This document shows, piece after piece, positions 28,823 to 36,191 of a DNA stretch of 48,431 nt (within the stretch, counting starts at the first letter, position 1; the number at the start of each line of letters is the position of its first letter). The translations under genes were made by a program, and so were the position numbers. Source of the stretch: Bacteroidales bacterium. Its GTDB lineage: Bacteria; Bacteroidota; Bacteroidia; Bacteroidales; F082. The notes beneath the pieces are model-generated. The model searched no databases. It was given only the letters and a program-made list of their open reading frames with translations, and was not told the origin of the DNA. Location: NCBI GenBank assembly GCA_017439405.1, contig JAFSJF010000083.1, positions 1 through 48,431 of the forward strand, in the 5' to 3' direction.

Positions 28823-28960
28823 TGCAGAATTAAGAATTAAGAATGCAGAATTGGGGCGAAACCCAGCATCGTTTTGCGCCATTCTGCATTCATCATTCTG
28901 CATTCATCATTCTGCATTCATCATTCTGCATTCATCATTCTGCATTCATCATTCAAAATC
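28823..28960. repeat. dispersed repeat copy 2 with five perfect 14-bp tandem units
   Basis: The left half (28841-28891) is an imperfect inverted repeat. GAATGCAGAAT at its start matches the reverse complement of the ATTCTGCATTC at its end, and the GCATCGTTTTGCGCCATTC core lies in the right arm. The right half (28881-28950) is five identical tandem copies of ATTCTGCATTCATC, directly before the next start codon. Fourteen is not a multiple of three, so copy-number change alters the open upstream extension of the next gene. No spacers separate the units, so it is not CRISPR. Confidence 0.85.
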
Positions 28961-30136
28961 ATGGACATCAGCATTTTCCTCGACCCTGTTCCCGAAAAGT
29001 GTTTCGGCGAGGCTTACCGTCCAGGCAAGAAGACTTTGGGCGAAACCATCACCATATTCCGTTCGGAGGAAGCATTCCCCAATCTCGAAAATGTCGATAT
29101 GGCCATTCTTGGCGTGAAGGAAGAGCGTGGTTCCGTCGATAACAGAGGCTGTGCCGATGGTATCGACCACATTCGCAAAGCCCTTTATCCGCTCTTCAAC
29201 CATTGGCCGCAACTCAACATCATAGACCTTGGCGACGTGAAAACTGGGAAGGAAATCAACGATACCTATTTCGCCGTCAACCAAATCCTTACCGAGTTGC
29301 TGAAAAACAAGATTGTGCCCATCGTCATCGGGGCGGGACAAGACCTCACCTATACGATGTATCAAGTGTATGAGCCGACTGGAAAACTCGTCAACATCAC
29401 CGCCATCGATCCCATGTTTGACATCGGAAACGACCAAGACCCACTCAACTCACATTCCTACCTTAGCCACATCATTCTTCAGCAGCCCAATTTCCTGTTC
29501 AACTTCACCAATATAGGCTACCAGTCGTATTACGTTGACACTGAGAATACTGAGCTGATGAAACAACTGCTTTTCGACGCCTACCGTTTGGGTAGCGTGA
29601 AAAGCAACATAGAGATGACCGAGCCGCTCATCCGCAACTCGAACATCCTCAGCTTCGACATCGCTGCCATCCGTGCCGCCGATGCGCCGGGCGTGAAAAA
29701 CGCCTCGCCCAACGGCTTCAACGGCGAGGAAGCCTGCCGCATGACCCGCTATGCCGGACTGAGCTACAAACTCTCGTCCATTGGGTTCTTCGAATACAAC
29801 CCGCATTACGACATCAACTCGCGTACGGCAAACCTGATCGCCGAGATGATTTGGTATTTCTTCGAAGGTTTCTCGAACCGCCAGGACGACGTGCCTACCC
29901 TCGAAAGCACCGACTTCAAGCGTTATAATGTACAAATCTCTGACGGACAGACCGACTTGGTGTTCCTTTGCCACAAAATCACGGGAAAATGGTGGATGGA
30001 CATGTCGTTTCTGCAAAACGGCGACCAACGCCTTGAACGACACCACTTCATCCCCTGCTCGAAGGAAGACTACGACCAAGCCATGCGCAACGAGCTGCCC
30101 GACAAGTGGTGGCAGTTTTATCAAAAATTGATGTAA
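28961..30136 (+). CDS. arginase/ureohydrolase-fold protein with degenerate metal site
   Basis: 391 residues with the overall order of the arginase/agmatinase/formiminoglutamase family, but several of the six manganese ligands are replaced. The GGxH[ST] motif reads GAGQDL (about 123-128; His to Gln). The DAHxD motif reads DPMFD (149-153; His to Met, both Asp kept). The SxDxDxxDP motif reads SFDIAAIRAADAP (231-243; second Asp lost). Classical binuclear hydrolysis therefore seems unlikely; a binding or regulatory role, or altered metal use, is possible. The C-terminal 100 residues (from about 290) extend beyond the usual family length. The frame runs 29 codons upstream through the tandem repeat, but the ATG at 28961 is where family similarity begins. 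Confidence 0.8.
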   Translation: MDISIFLDPVPEKCFGEAYRPGKKTLGETITIFRSEEAFPNLENVDMAILGVKEERGSVDNRGCADGIDHIRKALYPLFNHWPQLNIIDLGDVKTGKEINDTYFAVNQILTELLKNKIVPIVIGAGQDLTYTMYQVYEPTGKLVNITAIDPMFDIGNDQDPLNSHSYLSHIILQQPNFLFNFTNIGYQSYYVDTENTELMKQLLFDAYRLGSVKSNIEMTEPLIRNSNILSFDIAAIRAADAPGVKNASPNGFNGEEACRMTRYAGLSYKLSSIGFFEYNPHYDINSRTANLIAEMIWYFFEGFSNRQDDVPTLESTDFKRYNVQISDGQTDLVFLCHKITGKWWMDMSFLQNGDQRLERHHFIPCSKEDYDQAMRNELPDKWWQFYQKLM

Positions 30137-30264
30137 TGGTTGAATCGCTTTCAACCTTTCTGCTGCACGAACCCATTCCAATAATGCGCGGCATCCCTTT
30201 CAATACGTTCTACGACTTGACGAACAAGTTTTATTCGTTCAGGAAAGGAAAATCCGAAAAATAA
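30136..30264 (+). CDS. possible 42-residue protein coupled to the arginase-fold gene
   Basis: A short frame whose ATG overlaps the preceding stop (TAATG), an arrangement typical of translational coupling. It encodes a 42-residue peptide starting MVESLSTFLLHEP and ending FYSFRKGKSEK, basic at the C-terminus and without a signal or membrane segment. No homology is recognised. It may equally be chance or a decayed gene end. A 7-bp hairpin falls in its first codons. Confidence 0.3.
   Translation: MVESLSTFLLHEPIPIMRGIPFNTFYDLTNKFYSFRKGKSEK
30138..30156 (+). terminator. weak hairpin after the arginase-fold gene
   Basis: GGTTGAA (30138-30144) pairs with TTCAACC (30150-30156) over a 5-base loop and is followed by only three T residues. 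It could be a weak terminator just after the stop codon. Confidence 0.4.
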
Positions 30265-30298
30265 ACTTGATTAATGATTGCGGGTTCAGAAAAATTAT

Positions 30299-30306
30299 TA
30301 CTTTTG
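30299..30306 (+). promoter_or_regulatory. putative promoter of the AAA+ ATPase gene
   Basis: TACTTTTG followed by C is a good -7 box. ATTG lies 18 bases upstream (30277-30280) and is a near match to the TTTG -33 element. The leader would be about 45 bases. Confidence 0.6.
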
Positions 30307-30307
30307 C

Positions 30308-30329
30308 AATTATTATTGGAATAATAATT
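30308..30329. promoter_or_regulatory. perfect AT-only palindrome at the predicted transcription start, possible operator
   Basis: AATTATTATT (30308-30317) and AATAATAATT (30320-30329) are perfect reverse complements around a central GG. The site begins one base after the -7 box, where a repressor would block initiation; alternatively the transcript would begin with a weak hairpin. Confidence 0.45.
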
Positions 30330-30354
30330 ATTAAAGTAATAAAATTATAATGCA

Positions 30355-31494
30355 ATGGATAGCAACAAGATAGCAAATCCTTTTGTGATTGGAAAGTATG
30401 TTTCCGAGGATTTTTTTTGCGACAGGGTGGACGAAACGGCCTTCTTGAAGAAGCAAGTGGACAACGGAAGGAACACGGCCATCATCGCCCCTCGCCGCTT
30501 GGGAAAAACCGGATTGATCCAGCATTTCTTTGCCCAACCCGACATCACAAAGCGTTATCACACCGTATTCATCGACATCTATTCCACCAATTCCCTTTCG
30601 GAATTCGTTTATCTGCTTGGGAAAACCATCTATAAGGAACTCAAGCCTTTACACACGCGATGGGCTGAAAGGTTCTTCGCTACCATCAAGTCGCTGCGAC
30701 CAGGCTTCAAACTCGATTCCGTGACCGGCGAACCCGTTTTCGACATCGGATTAGGCAGCATCGAGCAACCACAAACCACAATCGACGAGATTTTCGCCTA
30801 TCTCGAAGCCGCCGACAAGCCATGCATTGTGGCAATAGATGAATTCCAGCAAATTACGAACTATGCCGAAAAGAATGTAGAGGCCTTGTTGCGGACGAAA
30901 ATCCAGCAATGCAAACAAACATTGTTCTTCTTTTCGGGCAGCCGACGACATCTGATGAGCCAAATGTTCAATTCGCCTTCAAAGCCGTTCTACCAAAGCG
31001 TCATCACCACCGACTTGAAACCTTTGGACAAAATAATCTATACTGATTTCGCGTGCAGGCTTTTCAAGGAATACGGAAAAGCGATTCCCAAGGCATTGGT
31101 CGAACAAATCCATGACGACTATGAAGGTGTAACTTGGTATACACAAATGCTTCTGAATGAGCTGTTTGCGTTGACAGAAAAAGGGGGAACGTGCAATGCG
31201 GAATACTATTCCATTGCCAAAAGGAACGTCATCCAAACCCAAGAATCGAGCTATAAAGACACATTGGCGAACATCTCTGCCAAGCAGAAACCCGTACTGT
31301 TTGCCATCGCCAAGGAAGGTGAAGCTACCAATGTGACATCGGTTAAATTTTTGAAGGACAACGGATTGTCTTCATCAAGTTCAGTGCAATCAGCACTGAA
31401 AGGTTTATTGGAAAAAGACATTATTACCCGCACTGAGAATGGATACCGAGTGTATGATTATTTCTTCGCCGAATGGCTGGTATGGAATTATTGA
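30355..31494 (+). CDS. AAA+ ATPase of the ATPase_2/STAND-like type
   Basis: 379 residues. The Walker A segment is IAPRRLGKTGL (about 44-54) and Walker B is CIVAIDEFQQI (about 158-168). FFSGSRRHLM is the sensor-1-like strand. The C-terminus has a winged-helix-like region (SAKQKPVLFAIAKEG to RTENGYRVYDYFFAEWL). This layout fits the archaeal-type ATPase_2 group, common and often multicopy in Bacteroidota, with unclear functions. Base composition is more AT-rich than the flanking core genes. With its own promoter and operator-like palindrome it looks like an accessory gene between the polyamine-like pair and recG. Confidence 0.82.
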   Translation: MDSNKIANPFVIGKYVSEDFFCDRVDETAFLKKQVDNGRNTAIIAPRRLGKTGLIQHFFAQPDITKRYHTVFIDIYSTNSLSEFVYLLGKTIYKELKPLHTRWAERFFATIKSLRPGFKLDSVTGEPVFDIGLGSIEQPQTTIDEIFAYLEAADKPCIVAIDEFQQITNYAEKNVEALLRTKIQQCKQTLFFFSGSRRHLMSQMFNSPSKPFYQSVITTDLKPLDKIIYTDFACRLFKEYGKAIPKALVEQIHDDYEGVTWYTQMLLNELFALTEKGGTCNAEYYSIAKRNVIQTQESSYKDTLANISAKQKPVLFAIAKEGEATNVTSVKFLKDNGLSSSSSVQSALKGLLEKDIITRTENGYRVYDYFFAEWLVWNY

Positions 31495-31512
31495 TCTTCC
31501 CGTATAGCATCA

Positions 31513-32116
31513 TCAATAAAAATCAAACACCTCATCGTATTTTGCAGGACGGAGCATGATAAACTCGCCATCCTTCCATTCTGTTTCAGCAACTATATTT
31601 CGAATTTTTATCGGGACATAGCCTTGACCCGTGCCAATATGTTTATCTGAGCCAGGCTCCATACATCTCAATTTGATTTGATTCCGCACTGTCCAGAGTA
31701 TGCGTATGTCAAAATCTTTATCGCATTTATAAATGCCTAAAAAGTATTTGTTGTTGGGCTCAATTTCAATTGGGCCAAAGTATTCCGTTAATTCGGGAGA
31801 CCAGTTTGATAACTCCACCTGGGAATCCCCTATATCGGTCCTAAGCCATAATTTGACAACATCATACGACCCTTTTGGAAGATTGCAAATCACTGAATTG
31901 GCCTCGAGGCCAATTAGTTTTTTTTGTTTCAAACCTTTCATGGGTTTCGCGGTTTTCTAACATGAGATCTATTGAGTGCAAACCGTAAAGGCCATTTATA
32001 ACCAACAAAGACGTATTTGGCTCACGAGACTGTTTAGATAGGTTAATCGCTTGGCATGAACTAAAAGCCAGCAAAAAGCCTAAAACGACAATTGATATTG
32101 GAAGTGCTTTTTTCAT
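31513..32116 (-). pseudogene. lipoprotein gene interrupted by a frameshift in an A8 run
   Basis: The 5' part encodes a lipoprotein signal (MKKALPISIVVLGFLLAFSSCQ) and about 66 codons up to ETKK. The frame then continues one base out of register as LIGLEANSVICNLPKG to the stop at 31513. The switch is at a run of eight A residues on the coding strand (about 31918-31925); seven A would restore a continuous frame of roughly 200 codons. A sequencing error, a real frameshift mutation, phase variation or transcriptional slippage would all explain it. The family is not recognised. An intact -7 box lies upstream at 32140-32147. Confidence 0.75.
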
Positions 32117-32139
32117 AGTTTTATGTTTTAACGATGGGG

Positions 32140-32147
32140 CAAATATA
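32140..32147 (-). promoter_or_regulatory. putative -7 box for the frameshifted lipoprotein gene
   Basis: Minus-strand TATATTTG followed by C, 23 bases before the lipoprotein ATG and just beyond the recG stop. Confidence 0.55.
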
Positions 32148-32154
32148 CAACAAT

Positions 32155-34260
32155 TTACCCAACCTGGCTCCAATCAAACGTCTGCGCAAACAACTCCCGA
32201 TAGTGCTCGCGCAGCATCCGGTTTTCGGACTTGATGAGCTTGGGGTCGTCGGCCAAAAGACGAATGGCGGCCTCGCGCACTTGAGGGATTAATGGGCCGT
32301 CTTTCTGCAAGTCGCCAATCATCATCTCGATTTGTCCCGACTGGCGCGTGCCGCCCGTCTCGCCCGGACCGCGTAATTCCAAATCGACTTCGGCAATCTC
32401 GAAGCCGTCGTTGGTGCCGCACATGGTCTTCATGCGGGTCTTGCCGTCGTTGGTCAGCTTGTGGTCGGTGACGAGGATGCAATAGGATTGGTCGGCGCCA
32501 CGGCCTACACGACCGCGTAACTGGTGCAACTGTGACAACCCGAAGCGGTTGGCGTTCTCGATAATCATTACCGTGGCGTTGGGGATGTTCACGCCCACCT
32601 CTATGACCGTTGTGGCCACCATGATTTGTGCGTTCCTATTAATAAAGCGCTGCATCTCAAAGTCCTTGTCCTCGGCACTCAGCCTGCCGTGGCAAACGCA
32701 AATCTTGTATTGCGGTTCGGGGAAGTCGTGCAGCAAAGCCTCATAACCCTCTTGCAAGGCAATCATATCCGTGTTTTCCGACTCCTTGATGCAGGGATAG
32801 ACCACATAAATCTGCCGCCCGAGCGCGATTTGCTGCTTCATGAACATCATGATGCGGTAGCGGTCGTCGCTATAGACATGATGCGTCTGAACGGGCTTTC
32901 TTCCAGGCGGCAACTCGTCGATTTTCGACACGTCGAGGTCGCCGTATTGCGTCATGGCTAAGGTGCGCGGGATGGGGGTGGCGGTCATCACGAGGGTGTG
33001 GGGCGGCACTTCGGTTTTTTCGTAGAACTTCGAGCGTTGTGCAACCCCGAAGCGGTGCTGCTCGTCGATGATGGCCAAGCCCAGGTTCTTGAACACCACC
33101 TTGCTCTCAATCAGCGCGTGGGTACCCACCACGATTTGCATCGAGCCATCGGCCAACTCTTTGTAAATCTTGTTCCGCTCCTTGGTTTTGGTGGAGCCCG
33201 TCAGCAGGGCGAAGTTGACGTCCATGTCCTTCAGTTGTTCCTGAAGCGTGGCAAAATGCTGTGTGGCAAGGATTTCCGTCGGGGCCATAAGGCAGGCTTG
33301 GAAGCCGTTGTCCAAGGCGAGGAGCATCACCATGAGTGCGACGATGGTCTTGCCGCTGCCCACGTCGCCTTGCAGCAGGCGGTTCATCTGGTGTCCTGAG
33401 CCCAAGTCACGCCGGATTTCCTTGATGACACGCTTTTGGGCGTTGGTCAGCGGGAAAGGCAGATGGTCTCTATAGAAACCGTTGAAATAGTCGCCTACCA
33501 CGCTGAAAACGTGACCTTTGATGGCCTGCTCGCGGTGCATCTTGTTGCGCAGCAGCTTCAGCTGGAAGAAGAAATGCTCTTCGTATTTCAGCCGGCGCGT
33601 GGCCTGCTGGATTTCGATGTTGTTCGAGGGCAGATGTATCTGATAATAAGCGTATTTGCGCGGAATCAGTTGTTCGCTTTCGATGAGCGTTTTCGGCAAC
33701 GTCTCGGGGATGAAATCAAACACCTGTTGTAGAATCAGTTTCTGCAACTTGGCGATGGTGCGCGTGCCGAGGCCGTGGTCTTTCATCTTCTCCGTGGTGT
33801 TGTAAACGCCTTGCAAGCCCTCACCGATGAGCGGGTCTTTGGGGTCGTATTCCTCGATTTCGGGGTGGACGAAGTTGTAGTTGTGGTTGAACTCGCTGGC
33901 CTTGCCGAACAGTACGTACTTCACGCCCGGCTTGAAACGGTTCTTGAGCCATTTCAGTCCGCGGAACCAGACGAGTTCGATGCTGCCGCTGTCGTCGGTG
34001 AACAGGCCCGTGGCGCGTGTGGCCCTCGGTGCGCCAATCATCTTGATGTTGGAAATCGTCCCAACCAACTGATAATAAACGCTTTCGTCGTTGATGTAGG
34101 CCGCTTTTTGGATCTGGCTGCGGTCGATGTAGCGGAACGGAATCTGGTTGAGCATGTCCTGATAGGTGGACACGCCCAGCTCCTTTTGGAGGATTTCGGC
34201 CTTCTTCGGCCCGACGCCCTTCAGGTAGGCGATGTTCGTTTGCAGCAGGTTCTGTTCCAT
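32155..34260 (-). CDS. recG: ATP-dependent DNA helicase RecG
   Basis: Branch-migrating helicase for stalled replication forks and Holliday junctions. The 701-residue protein has the N-terminal wedge/OB region (LKGVGPKKAEIL at 14-25, then FTDDSGSIELVWF). The superfamily 2 helicase core has Walker A LLQGDVGSGKT, the DEQH box in IIDEQHRFGVAQR, TATPIPRTLAMT and the RecG-specific QLRGRVGRG motif VI. Length is normal. The TAATTTTG box lies only 4 bases ahead of the ATG, which would make the mRNA nearly leaderless. It is divergent from mnmA. Confidence 0.97.
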   Translation of the reverse strand: MEQNLLQTNIAYLKGVGPKKAEILQKELGVSTYQDMLNQIPFRYIDRSQIQKAAYINDESVYYQLVGTISNIKMIGAPRATRATGLFTDDSGSIELVWFRGLKWLKNRFKPGVKYVLFGKASEFNHNYNFVHPEIEEYDPKDPLIGEGLQGVYNTTEKMKDHGLGTRTIAKLQKLILQQVFDFIPETLPKTLIESEQLIPRKYAYYQIHLPSNNIEIQQATRRLKYEEHFFFQLKLLRNKMHREQAIKGHVFSVVGDYFNGFYRDHLPFPLTNAQKRVIKEIRRDLGSGHQMNRLLQGDVGSGKTIVALMVMLLALDNGFQACLMAPTEILATQHFATLQEQLKDMDVNFALLTGSTKTKERNKIYKELADGSMQIVVGTHALIESKVVFKNLGLAIIDEQHRFGVAQRSKFYEKTEVPPHTLVMTATPIPRTLAMTQYGDLDVSKIDELPPGRKPVQTHHVYSDDRYRIMMFMKQQIALGRQIYVVYPCIKESENTDMIALQEGYEALLHDFPEPQYKICVCHGRLSAEDKDFEMQRFINRNAQIMVATTVIEVGVNIPNATVMIIENANRFGLSQLHQLRGRVGRGADQSYCILVTDHKLTNDGKTRMKTMCGTNDGFEIAEVDLELRGPGETGGTRQSGQIEMMIGDLQKDGPLIPQVREAAIRLLADDPKLIKSENRMLREHYRELFAQTFDWSQVG

Positions 34261-34264
34261 GCGA

Positions 34265-34272
34265 CAAAATTA
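34265..34272 (-). promoter_or_regulatory. putative -7 box immediately before recG
   Basis: Minus-strand TAATTTTG with only 4 bases to the recG ATG, against 14-90 bases for the other boxes in this window. If used, transcription would start at or next to the start codon. Confidence 0.45.
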
Positions 34273-34345
34273 GGGAAAATTCGGTGTAATGGCCAAATGT
34301 GAGGCTATTTAATTGTCCATCGCACTTCTTTTACGGGAAAATGCG

Positions 34346-34353
34346 TACTTTTG
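34346..34353 (+). promoter_or_regulatory. putative -7 box for mnmA
   Basis: TACTTTTG followed by C, 14 bases before the mnmA ATG at 34368. It lies inside the spurious upstream extension of the reading frame. Confidence 0.6.
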
Positions 34354-34367
34354 CAAAAAATCAAACC

Positions 34368-35429
34368 ATGAAAATCGCCGCATTGGTCTCGGGGGGCGTC
34401 GATAGCTCGGTGGTGGTTCCGCTGCTCAAGGAGCAGGGCTACGACCCGCACATCTTCTATATAAAGATAGGTATGGAGGGCAAGGAGGACTTGTCGAGCT
34501 GTCCGTCGGAAGAGGACATCGAGATAACCACTTATATAGCAAAGAAATACGGTTGCCAGTTCGACATTGTCGATTTGCAGCACGAGTATTTCGAAACCGT
34601 TGGGAAATACACCATGGAGATGGTGCGCAAGGGCCTCACGCCCAACCCCGACGTGATGTGCAATCGCTGGATCAAGCTCGGTGCCTTCGAGGAAAAGGAA
34701 GGCCACCGCTTCGACAAAATCGCGACGGGGCATTACGCTCGATCGTGGGAGGACGAAAACGGCATCTTTTGGCTCGGCACGGCTGCCGACACCTTCAAGG
34801 ACCAAACTTATTTTTTGGGACGCATCACCTACGCGCAGCTGAGCAAGGTCATCTTCCCTATCGGCGATATCCCCAAGCTCGAAGTGCGCCGATTGGCCGC
34901 CCAATATAAGCTGCCGAGCGCGGAACGCCATGATAGCCAAGGAATCTGTTTTTTGGGCAAGATTAATTACAACGACTACATCCGAGAGTACTTGGGCGAG
35001 ATGCCCGGCGACATCGTGGAACTCGAAACGGGCAAGAAACTTGGCCGGCACAAGGGCTTCTGGTTCCACACCATCGGGCAGCGCAAAGGCCTCGGACTCG
35101 GCGGCGGGCCATGGTTCGTGGTCAAGAAAGACATCCCGAACAACATCGTCTATGTGTCGCAGGGCTACGACCCCGTGGCGCAATACATCAACATCGTGCC
35201 TTTGGGCGACCTCCAGCCGATGAATCCCAAGTTGCAGTTCGTTGACGGACAGCGCATCCGCTTCAAGATACGGCATCAGCCTGAGTTTACCTACGGCACC
35301 CTCCGCCTCACCGATCGCGGCGCCGACATCGTCTCCGACGTGGCCATTTCGGGCGTGGCGCCTGGGCAGTTTGGAGTGGTTTACCATGAGGTGGAGCCGC
35401 TTGTTATCGGTAGTGGGGTTATAGTTTAG
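34368..35429 (+). CDS. mnmA: tRNA U34 2-thiouridylase MnmA
   Basis: Thiolates wobble uridine 34 of Lys, Glu and Gln tRNAs; MnmG acts on position 5 of the same base. The 353-residue protein starts with the PP-loop ATPase motif ALVSGGVDSSVVV. It has the catalytic cysteines at about 98 (NPDVMCNRWIK) and about 194 (DSQGICFLGKI), and the later TIGQRKGLGLGGG loop. An upstream ATG at 34299 would add 23 codons but crosses the promoter box, so 34368 is preferred. The next gene begins 25 bases later, after a 14-bp tandem repeat. Confidence 0.96.
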   Translation: MKIAALVSGGVDSSVVVPLLKEQGYDPHIFYIKIGMEGKEDLSSCPSEEDIEITTYIAKKYGCQFDIVDLQHEYFETVGKYTMEMVRKGLTPNPDVMCNRWIKLGAFEEKEGHRFDKIATGHYARSWEDENGIFWLGTAADTFKDQTYFLGRITYAQLSKVIFPIGDIPKLEVRRLAAQYKLPSAERHDSQGICFLGKINYNDYIREYLGEMPGDIVELETGKKLGRHKGFWFHTIGQRKGLGLGGGPWFVVKKDIPNNIVYVSQGYDPVAQYINIVPLGDLQPMNPKLQFVDGQRIRFKIRHQPEFTYGTLRLTDRGADIVSDVAISGVAPGQFGVVYHEVEPLVIGSGVIV

Positions 35430-35452
35430 AGTTTGGAGTTTAGAGTTTGGAG
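35425..35452. repeat. two perfect 14-bp tandem units at the mnmA stop
   Basis: TTTAGAGTTTGGAG occurs twice in direct succession, the first copy covering the mnmA stop codon. The second ends in GGAG, 2 bases before the next ATG at 35455. It fills the whole intergenic space. Confidence 0.85.
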
Positions 35453-35454
35453 TT

Positions 35455-36147
35455 ATGAGTAATATAGCTGACAGAATCCTTTACGAAGACAATCATCTGA
35501 TCGTCGTGAACAAGCTGCCGTCCGAGATTGTGCAGGGCGACAAGACGGGCGACGTGTGCCTTTTAGACGACGTGAAGCAATACATCAAGGAGAGATACGA
35601 CAAGCCCGGAAACGTGTTTGCAGGCCTCGTCCACCGCATCGACCGCCCCGTGAGCGGTGCCGTCATCTTCGCCAAGACGAGCAAAGCCCTCTCGCGCATG
35701 ACCGTCAAGGTGAAAGACCGCGATTTCCGCAAGACCTACCTCGCCCTCGTGAAGAACCATCCGCCCAAGCAGGCCGATGTGTTGGAAAACCACATCGTGA
35801 AAAACGAGAAGATGAACAAGTCGTTCGTCGTACCTGAAGGCACCAAAGAAGCCAAGTTAGCGAGACTTAGCTATCGTGTCGTTGGAAAGTCAGATACTTT
35901 TTATCTACTTGAAATCGAATTGCTTACAGGCCGACATCACCAAATCCGTTGCCAATTAGCGCATATCGGTTGTCCCATCCGAGGCGACTTGAAATATGGC
36001 TATCCGCGCTCCAACCCCGACGCTTCCATCAGCCTGCACGCGTGGCGCATCGCTTTCGAGCACCCCGTCTTGAAGACACAAATTGAGGTGACGGCACCTT
36101 TGCCTGACGTCTCGCCATGGACGGCGTTTCATCCGTTAGCAGTTTGA
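35455..36147 (+). CDS. RluA-family pseudouridine synthase
   Basis: Predicted to isomerise uridine to pseudouridine in rRNA or tRNA. The 230-residue protein shows the family start ILYEDNHLIVVNKLPSEIV, the catalytic aspartate in GLVHRIDRPVSGAVIFAK, the KTYLALV segment and the TGRHHQIRCQLAHIG motif. It lacks the N-terminal S4 RNA-binding domain of RluC/RluD, so it is of the short type. The exact target base cannot be told. It is probably cotranscribed with mnmA and converges on the LysE gene. Confidence 0.92.
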   Translation: MSNIADRILYEDNHLIVVNKLPSEIVQGDKTGDVCLLDDVKQYIKERYDKPGNVFAGLVHRIDRPVSGAVIFAKTSKALSRMTVKVKDRDFRKTYLALVKNHPPKQADVLENHIVKNEKMNKSFVVPEGTKEAKLARLSYRVVGKSDTFYLLEIELLTGRHHQIRCQLAHIGCPIRGDLKYGYPRSNPDASISLHAWRIAFEHPVLKTQIEVTAPLPDVSPWTAFHPLAV

Positions 36148-36191
36148 AGTTCTCAATCCCTTTTTTGGTGAAACAACAACTCTTTCTGCTT

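Noticed and set aside
27803-28903. 366-codon minus-strand open frame over the deoxyhypusine-synthase-like gene
   Set aside because: Composition artefact (Ala, Val, His, Asp repeats) mirroring codon bias of the plus-strand gene.
28881-28950. CRISPR-like repeat array
   Set aside because: The 14-bp units are directly contiguous with no spacers and no cas genes are near; it is a simple tandem repeat.
30136-32147. Defence island or toxin-antitoxin module around the ATPase
   Set aside because: Only a single ATPase_2-type gene is present, with no nuclease, toxin or antitoxin family recognisable next to it.
34299-34367. Longer N-terminus of MnmA
   Set aside because: The extra codons cross a good TACTTTTG promoter box and lack similarity to the family.
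36165-36172. Third parS-like site (GTGAAACA)
   Set aside because: Only a half site; the left half lacks the TGTTNCAC sequence.
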